The position numbers and the translations under genes are program-made. Below the pieces are notes generated by a model that made no database searches, was not told the origin of the DNA, and saw only the letters and a program-made list of their open reading frames with translations. Shown here one piece after another: positions 6,288 through 12,357 of a stretch of DNA of 25,687 nt. Positions within the stretch are counted from its first letter, which is position 1, and each line of letters starts with the position of its first letter. Origin of the DNA: a virus; the IMG/VR virus record IMGVR_UViG_3300047678_000146, positions 1 to 25,687 of that record; one strand, written 5' to 3'.

Positions 6288-6582
6288 AACTAATCAATCA
6301 ATTGCAATGCTTGTTTTTTAAAGAGTATAAACTTTAAGTAGTGAAAAATACCACCTTAAATCATACCCTTTGTATTCAAGAGCTTTTTTAACTTCTTGAT
6401 GAAGTCTTTGAATTTGCAATCTTGAATCATGACAACAAAATAAACAAATATCAGAAGGAATGTTAATTTCTTCTGTAATGTCTAAATCATGTCCTGTTGG
6501 GTCAATCCCAAAAACAACTTTGAGTTTCATGCTTTTTCTTTTTTAGTTATAATTAAAAAGCATTACAATATCATGATTAGTT
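6288..6582. repeat. inverted-repeat cassette enclosing a small gene
   Basis: Arms 6288-6312 and 6558-6582 pair as 9 bp, a 4x4 loop with the same bases as at 4596-4710, then 12 bp (6301-6312 with 6558-6569). One position is a U-G pair on the minus strand but C-A on the plus, favouring minus-strand RNA. The arms frame the 70-residue gene at 6318-6530. The shared arms show the two cassettes are related while their contents differ. Confidence 0.6.
6318..6530 (-). CDS. hypothetical protein inside inverted-repeat cassette (70 aa)
   Basis: A 70-residue unrecognised protein. It starts at an ATG at 6530 behind an A/T-rich leader. The N-terminal half looks beta-rich with Asp/Glu residues (VVFGIDPTGHDLDITEEINI), and the C-terminal half is helical (LQIQRLHQEVKKALEY). 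The Cys pair CLFCCH at 30-35 is notable but gives no complete metal site. The gene is the only content of the cassette bounded by the repeats at 6288-6312 and 6558-6582, so it could be cargo. Confidence 0.58.
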   Translation of the reverse strand: MKLKVVFGIDPTGHDLDITEEINIPSDICLFCCHDSRLQIQRLHQEVKKALEYKGYDLRWYFSLLKVYTL

Positions 6583-6607
6583 AATAAGTTTATAGATTTT
6601 GTTCAAT
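6562..6607. repeat. 46-bp exact direct repeat, copy 2
   Basis: Identical to 4690-4735. It includes the right arm of the 6288-6582 inverted repeat and the last codons and stop of the frame at 6590-6886. A further related block, one mismatch in 31 bp, lies at 6688-6718 versus 4822-4852, encoding the start of the MYS/MYT tail. Confidence 0.9.
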
Positions 6608-6886
6608 CCATTTATCAGATAAATTACCATTATAATTTATTCCATAATTAATAGCATCAGTAATTAATTCAATCACTTTTTCTTTTGTATACATCTTCTC
6701 CTTTACAGGTAGAATAGTTTTAGAAATTTTATATTTTAAACAAGTATCAAACCCATCTTCCCATGCAAGTTTAATACGAGTTAATGCACCTACACCATTT
6801 TTATCTGCATCTTTTAAAGCATACTGTTGTGCAGCAACTATTTTTCTATCCTCTATGTTCGTACCTACAGGAAGAATAGTTTTCTT
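6590..6886 (-). pseudogene. frameshifted downstream half of a gene, with MYT tail module
   Basis: A 98-codon open frame with no start codon in a useful place; TAA at 6887-6889 lies directly upstream. It reads KKTILPVGTNIEDRKIVAAQ, then a helical stretch, then a second KTILPV block followed by KEKMYTKEKVIELI and the ending WIEQNL. The preceding gene (6846-7034) overlaps it in a different frame. A single-base frame change near the A4-G-A4 run at about 6883-6892 would join them into one protein of about 150 residues. Either an indel has broken the gene or +1 frameshifting occurs. Doubled ILPV blocks also fit a tandem tail duplication. Confidence 0.5.
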
Positions 6887-7034
6887 TTAATCTTTCAATA
6901 GGTACAAAATAAGCGAATGAACCGTATTTTTCTAATCCTACTTCATCATTTATTAAATGACATTCAGATTCAAACCAATCATAGTCCAATAATTCTTGAA
7001 TATTATTCCAAGTTACAATAGTGTATAATTTCAT
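6846..7034 (-). CDS. conserved small phage protein, C-terminus probably frameshifted (62 aa)
   Basis: A 62-residue reading frame. Residues 1-52 (MKLYTIVTWNNIQELLDYDW, then ECHLINDEVGLEKYGSFAYF and VPIERL) resemble a small gut-phage family with the IVTWxExQ...LINDExGLxxxGSxAYFV pattern, whose function is unknown. The last ten residues look like out-of-frame sequence. In the +1 frame the DNA encodes KTILPV, the join seen elsewhere in this window. The true protein probably once continued into the frame at 6590-6886. Confidence 0.6.
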   Translation of the reverse strand: MKLYTIVTWNNIQELLDYDWFESECHLINDEVGLEKYGSFAYFVPIERLKENYSSCRYEHRG

Positions 7035-7041
7035 AGTTTTT

Positions 7042-7500
7042 AAAGATTAATTAATTTTATTGCGAAGTCATTAACTCGCTGCACAATGTTGTTAGATGCG
7101 CACATAACAACTACTAAACAAATATTACTATTTTTGTTAGGCATAAATAAATAGTGTTTCCAATCGATTAGACTATTATATTATGCTGCCACCACATATT
7201 TTACTTAAATTATATACTATGAAGTACGACTGCTACAACAGGAATTTCAACCTGCTCGTACCGTAACGTCTAAAGCCTTTAAATAGTTAATTTCAATAGT
7301 ATTTTCAAATATGTTTTACAATTTTCTACCTATTCTTATGTATCTTTTGTCATTAGGTATAAATTATTAATTAAATCAGTAAAAACAACAGCATAATCTT
7401 CGTCAAGATTACTTGTTTTTGTTGTTTACCTACCTGCTCTAAACAGAACATTAATCTTTCATTATGGAGCTAACATAATTACTTGAAGGTTTTAGTTTTG
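7042..7500 (-). ncRNA. gene-free region rich in hairpins, possible second large RNA
   Basis: No credible gene lies between 7035 and 7503. Strong local inverted repeats are 7088-7111 (7-bp arms), 7141-7186 (12 of 15 paired), 7224-7261 (GTACGA / TCGTAC with an inner CAGG / CCTG), 7327-7359 (6 bp) and 7394-7411 (7 bp, 4-nt loop). A 9-bp pairing of 7042-7050 with 7451-7459 could close the whole. The inner hairpin at 7224-7261 shares a motif with the RNA at 5826-6190 (minus strand AGG, UGAA loop, CCUGUUG). The outer boundary is uncertain because the closing helix is all A/T except for one G-C pair. Confidence 0.4.
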
Positions 7501-7503
7501 AGA

Positions 7504-7737
7504 TTAAAGTTCTTCGTCTATGTATAGACTGCAATTTACACACAGGTATAATGCACCTATTCCACTACAAATATAAATTAGTATAATTGGACTAAGTGCT
7601 ACATTAGTTATTGTTGTTTTAAACACTAAAGAAAAGAAAGCGGTTAGTAACCAATTAAGTAATGTAATTAACATTATAATAAGAGTTATCATAGTTGGAT
7701 AAAGAAATGTTTTTTGAATTGTGTTTAGTTTTTTCAT
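7504..7737 (-). CDS. small membrane protein (77 aa)
   Basis: A 77-residue protein with two predicted membrane-spanning segments, about 14-39 (PTMITLIIMLITLLNWLLTA and onward) and about 48-70 (ALSPIILIYICSGIGALYL), with a basic N-terminus (MKKLNTIQK) and an acidic end (DEEL). It is unrecognised; small two-span proteins in phages may be holin-like or superinfection-exclusion proteins, but nothing here decides. The start at 7737 is preceded by four copies of CATTTCAAA (minus strand). It stands alone between two gene-free stretches. Confidence 0.6.
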   Translation of the reverse strand: MKKLNTIQKTFLYPTMITLIIMLITLLNWLLTAFFSLVFKTTITNVALSPIILIYICSGIGALYLCVNCSLYIDEEL

Positions 7738-7751
7738 TTATTTGTGCTTGT

Positions 7752-7801
7752 TTTGAAATGATTTGAAATGTTTGGAAAATTGTTTTGAAATGTTTGAAAT
7801 G
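7752..7801. repeat. four copies of TTTGAAATG upstream of membrane-protein gene
   Basis: TTTGAAATG occurs at 7752-7760, 7762-7770, 7784-7792 and 7793-7801, with offsets of 10, 22 and 9 bp. On the minus strand the copies (CATTTCAAA) lie 15-64 nt upstream of the start at 7737. The near-helical spacing suggests an operator or a translation-related leader. Confidence 0.5.
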
Positions 7802-7831
7802 TGGGATTTAATGGATTATAGGTGTGTTTGT

Positions 7832-8079
7832 TTAGATTAAAATGATATTAGAAGTTTTAATTGAAATGATGTTAGAGTTATTAGAAAGATTGATGTTTGT
7901 AAAAAATTGGATATAAATAGGAAGAAAATGATTTATTTGATATTGAGTTTGAAAATATATGAGAGTTCCTACTGCATAAGCAGCTTCTTTACCATCATCA
8001 GCATCAATTAAATCTTTTTCTTCTTCTATTTACACTTCTAAAACTCAAAATCCACTATTACACCTTCTGTAGTCTTTCA
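7832..8079 (-). pseudogene. decayed small gene remnant
   Basis: No intact frame exists, but protein-like pieces line up in order on the minus strand. TEGVIVDFE (8044-8070) is followed in another frame by VLEV (8033-8044), a TAA, then IEEEKDLIDADDGKEAAYAV and GTLIYFQ in an open frame down to 7832 with no start codon. Together they read like one acidic protein interrupted by at least one frameshift and a stop. The family is not recognised. The A/T-rich sequence from 7832 to about 7945 encodes only low-complexity residues. Confidence 0.4.
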
Positions 8080-8231
8080 ACTGGTTTCATAATTATCTTT
8101 TTTACACTATAATTATGTTTTGCCAAATAAGCCTGAATAGAACGTTTTTTAAGAACAGATTTATTTTCATCTGTTGTAATAATTAGTTGAACTTGATTCT
8201 CTTCTAATTGGAGTACTTGAAATGTTGTCAT
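8058..8231 (-). CDS. small hypothetical protein (57 aa)
   Basis: A 57-codon frame with ATG at 8231 and TAA at 8058. It reads MTTFQVLQLEENQVQLIITT, then DENKSVLKKRSIQAYLAKHN and a basic end. Residue composition and the beta-then-helix layout look genuine. It overlaps the end of the upstream 60-residue gene by 65 nt, unusually long for this genome, so one of the two ends may have shifted. It is followed at once by the decayed remnant. Confidence 0.45.
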   Translation of the reverse strand: MTTFQVLQLEENQVQLIITTDENKSVLKKRSIQAYLAKHNYSVKKIIMKPVERLQKV

Positions 8232-8349
8232 TTTGTTTTGATTTTAGTTGGTTATGAATATAGTTAAATAATTCGTTGTAAGTTATACGTTCAGGTGGAT
8301 AAACTGTATATTTAATTTGAAGTTGTTTATTTTTTGCGCTTGGTTGCAT
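8167..8349 (-). CDS. small hypothetical protein (60 aa)
   Basis: A 60-residue protein beginning MQPSAKNKQLQIKYTVYPPE at the ATG at 8349. An earlier in-frame ATG at 8427 would add a Cys/Tyr-rich leader translated from the tandem repeats and terminator, so it is rejected. Residues 20-42 contain ERITYNELFNYIHNQLKSK; the last 20 residues are low-complexity and may be out of frame. The gene follows three tandem 10-bp repeats that probably belong to its promoter. The function is unknown. Confidence 0.5.
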   Translation of the reverse strand: MQPSAKNKQLQIKYTVYPPERITYNELFNYIHNQLKSKQNDNISSTPIRRESSSTNYYNR

Positions 8350-8370
8350 GTGTAAGAAGATTAAGTGATA

Positions 8371-8400
8371 AAGCACGAGTAAGCACGAGTAAGCACGAGA
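8371..8400. promoter_or_regulatory. three tandem 10-bp repeats, candidate operator
   Basis: AAGCACGAG(T/A) occurs three times head to tail (8371-8380, 8381-8390, 8391-8400), with a degenerate fourth unit following. The 10-bp period puts each copy on the same DNA face. The array lies between the terminator of the 238-residue gene and the start at 8349, where a promoter for the downstream minus-strand genes is needed. Confidence 0.5.
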
Positions 8401-8413
8401 GTAACACGAATAG

Positions 8414-8454
8414 CAAAAAATAATCAAGTAGTAGTCACGCCTACTACTTGATTA
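8414..8454 (-). terminator. intrinsic terminator of the 238-aa gene
   Basis: A perfect 14-bp stem (8421-8434 with 8441-8454) with a 6-nt loop is followed on the minus strand by six T residues (8415-8420). It begins about 6 nt after the stop codon at 8460. The stem core AAGTAGTAG is shared with the terminator after the capsid gene. Confidence 0.9.
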
Positions 8455-8459
8455 ATTCA

Positions 8460-9176
8460 TTATTCGCTAATTACAGTTTGTTTAGCTTCCCAAGCATGTC
8501 GAGCTGTTTGAACTGCTTTGCGATATGCTGCATCGGTCATTCCGGCTGTACGAACAACAGAAGATGTATCGAATTTAGCTTCTTCCTTTGTTTCAGGAGC
8601 TTCTTCGAGATCATCAAATGAATTAAGGTCAATACGCTTTTCAGGAACTGCTAATGCTGCACGTTGTAAATCAAAATGGATTTTAGCCTTTTGGTTTAAT
8701 TCCATGATTTGCAATTGTGCAGGAGATAGTACTTGAAGTGTACCAACTTCTACATTAGTAATCGAAGCATGATTCTGTTTGATAACAATTGCTTCACCGT
8801 TACGTCCAACTATTTCATCACCAACTTCACGTACTTCTACGTCAGCGGAAAATGGAATGTTTTTTGCGGCAATTACAAAGTTATCAACCGTTAAACCAGT
8901 TCTGGATGACATGGCAAACAGTGTTGTTTCATCGCAATCGAATACGTATTCATTACGTGTTGGATTATATCCAAAAGCGGTAATTTGATTACCTTTACTG
9001 TTAGTTAAACCTTCTAAAGCTCTGTCAAGAACAGTAAAAGATTTATCTGCTTTTAGATAAATACGATGTGTGTTGATGCGAGATGTTTTACCGTCTGCAT
9101 TTTGCGTTGCTACCTGCATGGAAGCTGGTTTTAGTGCAATCGCAAGAATTTGTGAATTGATTTTAATTTTATTCAT
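8460..9176 (-). CDS. hypothetical protein, probably abundant (238 aa)
   Basis: A 238-residue protein with noticeably less AT-rich codons than its neighbours (more Ala, Val, Gly and C-ending codons). The N-terminal 160 residues look beta-rich (VEVREVGDEIVGRNGEAIVI), followed by a helical stretch and an acidic linker at about 188-200 (DDLEEAPETKEEA). It ends with a basic/aromatic tail, AYRKAVQTARHAWEAK. An OB-fold single-strand DNA-binding protein would fit the beta core, acidic linker and dedicated terminator, but the acidic part is not at the very end and no SSB motif is certain. It is transcribed as a single unit with its own leader and terminator. Confidence 0.7.
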   Translation of the reverse strand: MNKIKINSQILAIALKPASMQVATQNADGKTSRINTHRIYLKADKSFTVLDRALEGLTNSKGNQITAFGYNPTRNEYVFDCDETTLFAMSSRTGLTVDNFVIAAKNIPFSADVEVREVGDEIVGRNGEAIVIKQNHASITNVEVGTLQVLSPAQLQIMELNQKAKIHFDLQRAALAVPEKRIDLNSFDDLEEAPETKEEAKFDTSSVVRTAGMTDAAYRKAVQTARHAWEAKQTVISE

Positions 9177-9206
9177 TGCATTATGAATTATATGTAAATA
9201 TGTATC

Positions 9207-9287
9207 TTGGAATTACCGTATTCGTGCGTGACCGGATATTCGATTCCAATATTGAGTAGGGGGTGTTGGCGAGGGTGGATAGCACCC
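9207..9287 (-). promoter_or_regulatory. GC-rich structured 5' leader of the 238-aa gene
   Basis: The 148-nt gap upstream of the start at 9176 is far richer in G/C than the surroundings. It can form a hairpin 9207-9213 / 9243-9249 with an inner CCG / CGG, and a second hairpin GGGTG (9261-9265) / CACCC (9283-9287). No known riboswitch is recognised. It probably holds the promoter and a leader that stabilises or regulates this message. Confidence 0.4.
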
Positions 9288-9324
9288 ATCTTAATTAAAT
9301 CCAATAAATTTTTTAAAAAATTTT

Positions 9325-9567
9325 TTATTTTAAAATCCAAAATGGTATTAACCAAAGTAAACTCCCCACTAAATACATACATGCTCCTAACGGTGTTGTC
9401 ATATAAGCTATAAAACTTACAAAATATGTATATTCATATTTATAAAATCTATAAGGACATAGTTTCCATTTTTCATTTGGAGCAACTAACCATTTAAGTG
9501 TTATAATAAATAAAGGTAGAATTAATCCAATTAAAGAGAAGTAAAAAATTAAAATGTAATCTGACAT
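9325..9567 (-). CDS. small membrane protein (80 aa)
   Basis: An 80-residue protein with two membrane-spanning stretches, about 5-27 (ILIFYFSLIGLILPLFIITL) and about 49-78 (FVSFIAYMTTPLGACMYLVG, then LLWLIPFWIL), separated by a polar loop with Asn, Glu, Lys, Cys and Tyr residues. No signal peptide or lipobox is seen. It is the first minus-strand gene left of the divergence point. The role is unknown; holin-like or membrane-exclusion functions cannot be told apart from sequence alone. Confidence 0.6.
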   Translation of the reverse strand: MSDYILIFYFSLIGLILPLFIITLKWLVAPNEKWKLCPYRFYKYEYTYFVSFIAYMTTPLGACMYLVGSLLWLIPFWILK

Positions 9568-9641
9568 ATTTTTTCTTGTAAAAATAAGTATTATTTTATA
9601 ATTATTATGGATATATAAAAAAATTTATTAATTTTGTTTAC
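9568..9641. promoter_or_regulatory. divergent intergenic region between early and late arms
   Basis: This 74-bp A/T-rich gap separates the minus-strand and plus-strand arms, so promoters in both directions should lie here. TAATTTTG at 9629-9636 fits the Bacteroidota -7 consensus TAnnTTTG, but it is only 5 nt from the ATG at 9642 and no convincing -33 TTTG partner is present. The promoter assignment is therefore weak. Confidence 0.3.
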
Positions 9642-10007
9642 ATGAAAGAAGAAGATAATATAAGAAAAGAAGTAATAAATAAAATTGTTAAAAGTGTTTT
9701 AAAAGTAAACGAAGTAGAACTTTCCACTAGTATTGTTAATGAAATTATTAATCATCAATATAAAATAAATAGAGAATTATTTGAAAAGAATGAAAATGTT
9801 TTAAATAAATATTTTGGTTCTTGGAAAAATATTAAAGATTTAAAAGAGCATAAACAAAATATTAAAGAAACAATTTTAAAACAAGGAGGAACTCTAGTTG
9901 ATGTTAATAGGGCTTTAAGAAAAGATAGTATTGAATATATTAAAGGAGAACAAAGAGCAGTTAAAGAAAATAAAAGTATGACTAAACTTATAATATTTAA
10001 GAAATGA
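9642..10007 (+). CDS. small helical phage protein with FG motif, possibly HU/IHF-like
   Basis: A 121-residue, lysine-rich, largely helical protein that opens the late arm. Residues about 28-65 (STSIVNEIINHQYKINRELF, then YFGSWKNIK) follow the IVxxQFxxxxxxI...FGxFxxK pattern of a small family common in Bacteroidota phages and distantly like the HU/IHF N-terminal half. DNA binding is plausible but unproven. The end overlaps the next gene by ATGA. Confidence 0.55.
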   Translation: MKEEDNIRKEVINKIVKSVLKVNEVELSTSIVNEIINHQYKINRELFEKNENVLNKYFGSWKNIKDLKEHKQNIKETILKQGGTLVDVNRALRKDSIEYIKGEQRAVKENKSMTKLIIFKK

Positions 10008-10693
10008 TATTTTATAAAGAAGGTTTTGAACTTGTTCCTGATTTACAATTTATAAAAGCTATTCCTGAATTTGCTGAAATAATTAGTTCTGATAGAGGTG
10101 GTTCTATTGGAGATGCAGATGGAAGAAGAAAGAAATTTGCATTAGCTGTTTTAAACTATGTTTTTTATTGTTGCGAATTTACGCAAAGAAATCCTTTTTG
10201 GAATTTGCCGATAAAAGATAGACATGAACCTGCAATGAAACTAGCTGGATTAGAACCCGAAACTTATGATAAAGTTAAAAAAGTTTCTGGTAAAATTACT
10301 TTTATAGATAATTGGATTACAAAAGTAGAAGAAGCTAAAACAGCTTTTATGAAAATACAAGGTTTTATAACTCCTTCTATTGAAACGCAAATAAATTTAC
10401 AAGAAGGAATTAGAATTAGTAATGAAATAGTTACTATATTAAATGCTAATTTAAAAAAGCAATTAGACACTACATCTAAAATGGAAGAAGTTCCTGTAGC
10501 TAAAATAAATGAAATACTTGGAAATATTAATACACTTTTAGTTACTCAAAGTAGTATAAAGAAAGCTCAAAAAGATTCAGATGATTTAATCGAATTAATT
10601 CAAAAAGAAAGAATAGAAACTGCTTTAGCTAAAGGCGGTAAAATTATAGGTTCAAGAGCAGATCCTAATAATATGAAAGGAAAAAGAAAATGA
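10004..10693 (+). CDS. conserved pre-terminase phage protein (229 aa)
   Basis: A 229-residue protein. Its N-terminal half matches a family commonly found upstream of TerL in crAss-like and other gut phages: VPDLQFIKAIPEFAEII, then SDRGG, then DADGRRKKFALAVLNYVFY and NPFWNLPIKDRHEPAMKLAG. The C-terminal half (about 120-215) is long helical and probably coiled coil, ending in a basic tail. Its position invites comparison with small terminase subunits, but no helix-turn-helix is evident, so this stays a hypothesis. It is linked by ATGA overlaps on both sides. Confidence 0.65.
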   Translation: MIFYKEGFELVPDLQFIKAIPEFAEIISSDRGGSIGDADGRRKKFALAVLNYVFYCCEFTQRNPFWNLPIKDRHEPAMKLAGLEPETYDKVKKVSGKITFIDNWITKVEEAKTAFMKIQGFITPSIETQINLQEGIRISNEIVTILNANLKKQLDTTSKMEEVPVAKINEILGNINTLLVTQSSIKKAQKDSDDLIELIQKERIETALAKGGKIIGSRADPNNMKGKRK

Positions 10694-11550
10694 CATTATT
10701 TGATTCAACAAGAACAATTATAGATTTTGATGCTGACACTCATAGATATAAACGTAGGGATACGGGAGAAATTTTAACGAGTGTAACACAAAAAATAGAT
10801 ACAATTAAAATTCCTTTTAATACTTACGAAGAATCAGTTAAGTATGCAAAAAAACATGGAAGGACTCCAGAATATTGGAGAAATCAATGGGAAAATATTA
10901 AGAACGTTTCTTTAAAAAGAGGTAACGATATTCACGATGAACTAGAAGAAAGTACAACGACACTTTCTACTAAAGGCAGTGGTACAGCTAACTTCTCTAA
11001 ACGTGATATTATAAACTGTTTAAATGGGAATATTGTAACAAGAAAAGATTTAAAAAATACACCACTTGAAAAGAAATATCCTGAAATTTATGAGGATTTA
11101 ATTAAAGAAATAGAAAATGGTTGGAATATTTATTCTGAAATACTTGTATATAATCTAGTTTATAGTATAGCCGGATTAATTGATTTACCTTTAATTAAAG
11201 GTAATAAATTAAAAATTAAAGATTGGAAAACTAATAAAGATGATCTTAAATTTACAAGTGGTTATTTTAAAAAGAATAATGGTATTAAAACTGATATTTG
11301 GGTAGAACAAGATAAAAGGTTTTTAAAACCTTTAAATTATATACAAGATTGCAAGGGAAATGTTTATACGTTGCAATTAAGTTTATATGCGTATTTAGCG
11401 GAAACGGTTGGATTAACTTGTGTAGAATTAACTCTTTGGCATATTCATCCAAGTTATATACTACCTTATAATATACAATATATGAGAGAGGCGGCAATAA
11501 AATTATTGCAATATAAAAATAATAATAATCAAGAGTTAAGCATAGATTAA
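10690..11550 (+). CDS. PD-(D/E)XK exonuclease, RecB/Cas4-like
   Basis: A 286-residue protein with the ordered motifs of the phage PD-(D/E)XK nuclease family. They are an N-terminal HRYKRRDTGEILTSVT, then RGNDIHDELE with H82, E150, and AGLIDLPLI with D165. Next come IKDWKTNK with D178 and K180, and TLQLSLYAYL with Q229 and Y233. These place the catalytic Asp, Asp-x-Lys and the downstream QxxxY helix as expected. Such nucleases process phage or host DNA, and one is commonly encoded near the crAss-like packaging genes. It starts by ATGA overlap with the preceding gene. Confidence 0.82.
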   Translation: MTLFDSTRTIIDFDADTHRYKRRDTGEILTSVTQKIDTIKIPFNTYEESVKYAKKHGRTPEYWRNQWENIKNVSLKRGNDIHDELEESTTTLSTKGSGTANFSKRDIINCLNGNIVTRKDLKNTPLEKKYPEIYEDLIKEIENGWNIYSEILVYNLVYSIAGLIDLPLIKGNKLKIKDWKTNKDDLKFTSGYFKKNNGIKTDIWVEQDKRFLKPLNYIQDCKGNVYTLQLSLYAYLAETVGLTCVELTLWHIHPSYILPYNIQYMREAAIKLLQYKNNNNQELSID

Positions 11551-11551
11551 T

Positions 11552-11761
11552 ATGGGAAAAGCAGCAGTAAATTTTACGGATTTAGGTGATGTGGATTTAA
11601 CTTGTAAAGAAGGAAAAGCTTTAATAGCGGCATTAGCAATAATTACTACTGAATGTAGATTACAAAATAATCCAAAACAAGTTTTACAGGAAATATGTTT
11701 ATTAGCTAATAAAATATTTTTAGATAAATCAGATGAAATTGAAAATGATTCATTAATATGA
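11552..11761 (+). CDS. small hypothetical protein (69 aa)
   Basis: A 69-residue protein, mostly helical, with LGDVDLTCKEGKALIAALAI at about 10-30 and an acidic C-terminus. It is unrecognised. It starts 1 nt after the nuclease stop and overlaps the amidase start by ATGA. Such tight coupling to a lysis enzyme could mean a helper role, but nothing in the sequence proves it. Confidence 0.65.
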   Translation: MGKAAVNFTDLGDVDLTCKEGKALIAALAIITTECRLQNNPKQVLQEICLLANKIFLDKSDEIENDSLI

Positions 11762-12357
11762 GAAAATTAATTATTAGTGCTGGTCATAGTTGTACTCTAA
11801 GAGATGCTAATGGCAATACTAAAAATATAGTACAACCTGATAGAGGTGCAGTTAGTTCTTCTGGTACTTATATTGAAGGAGATTTAACTGCAAATTTTCG
11901 TAAAAAACTTTGTAATGATTTAAACGAAATTGGAGTAAAAGCAGTTGTAGATAGGGATGATTCTGTATTAGCTAATTCTTTAAGATTTTTTAAAAGTCTT
12001 GTTTCTGCTAATGATATTGCAATTGAATTTCATTTTAATTCTTCTTCAAGTACTTTAGCTACAGGTACAGAAGTTCTAATACCACAACAAGCAAGTAAAT
12101 TAGAAAAGCAAATAGGTAGCGATATAGCACATATTATTTCTGTTACATTAGGTATAAAAGATCGTGGTATTAAAACCGAATTAGATTCACACCATACAAA
12201 ACTAGGTTGGTTAAATAAATTAAATTGTGAAAATTTTATTGTAGAAATTTGCTTTATATCTAATTTTTCAGATTTAAATTCATTTCTTACAACTGAAAAT
12301 AGATTATCTAAACAACTATCAAATTATTTAAAACAATATATAAATGAAACAAACTAA
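11758..12357 (+). CDS. N-acetylmuramoyl-L-alanine amidase (Amidase_3), endolysin
   Basis: A 199-residue protein of the Amidase_3 family, which cleaves the bond between N-acetylmuramic acid and L-alanine in peptidoglycan. The zinc ligands are visible: H10 in ISAGHS, E40 in YIEGDLT and H92 in IEFHFNSS, with the catalytic glutamate E163 in VEICFISN. The length is that of a catalytic domain alone, with no cell-wall-binding domain and no signal peptide, so release would depend on a holin or other membrane damage. It is the likely endolysin. The end overlaps the next gene by 14 nt. Confidence 0.9.
   Translation: MRKLIISAGHSCTLRDANGNTKNIVQPDRGAVSSSGTYIEGDLTANFRKKLCNDLNEIGVKAVVDRDDSVLANSLRFFKSLVSANDIAIEFHFNSSSSTLATGTEVLIPQQASKLEKQIGSDIAHIISVTLGIKDRGIKTELDSHHTKLGWLNKLNCENFIVEICFISNFSDLNSFLTTENRLSKQLSNYLKQYINETN

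Noticed and set aside
6846-7034. Reassigned TAG codon extending the 62-residue gene
   Set aside because: Reading through the TAG gives only 14 more residues without protein-like pattern, while the +1 frame gives the ILPV match; other genes here end with TAG normally.
8167-8427. Longer 86-residue start of the small gene at 8349
   Set aside because: The extra N-terminus is translated from the terminator edge and the 10-bp tandem repeats and is Cys/Tyr-rich nonsense.
9188-9413. Frames of 64 and 68 residues over the leader of the 238-aa gene
   Set aside because: They overlap each other, the membrane-protein gene and the GC-rich leader hairpins, and have no protein-like pattern.
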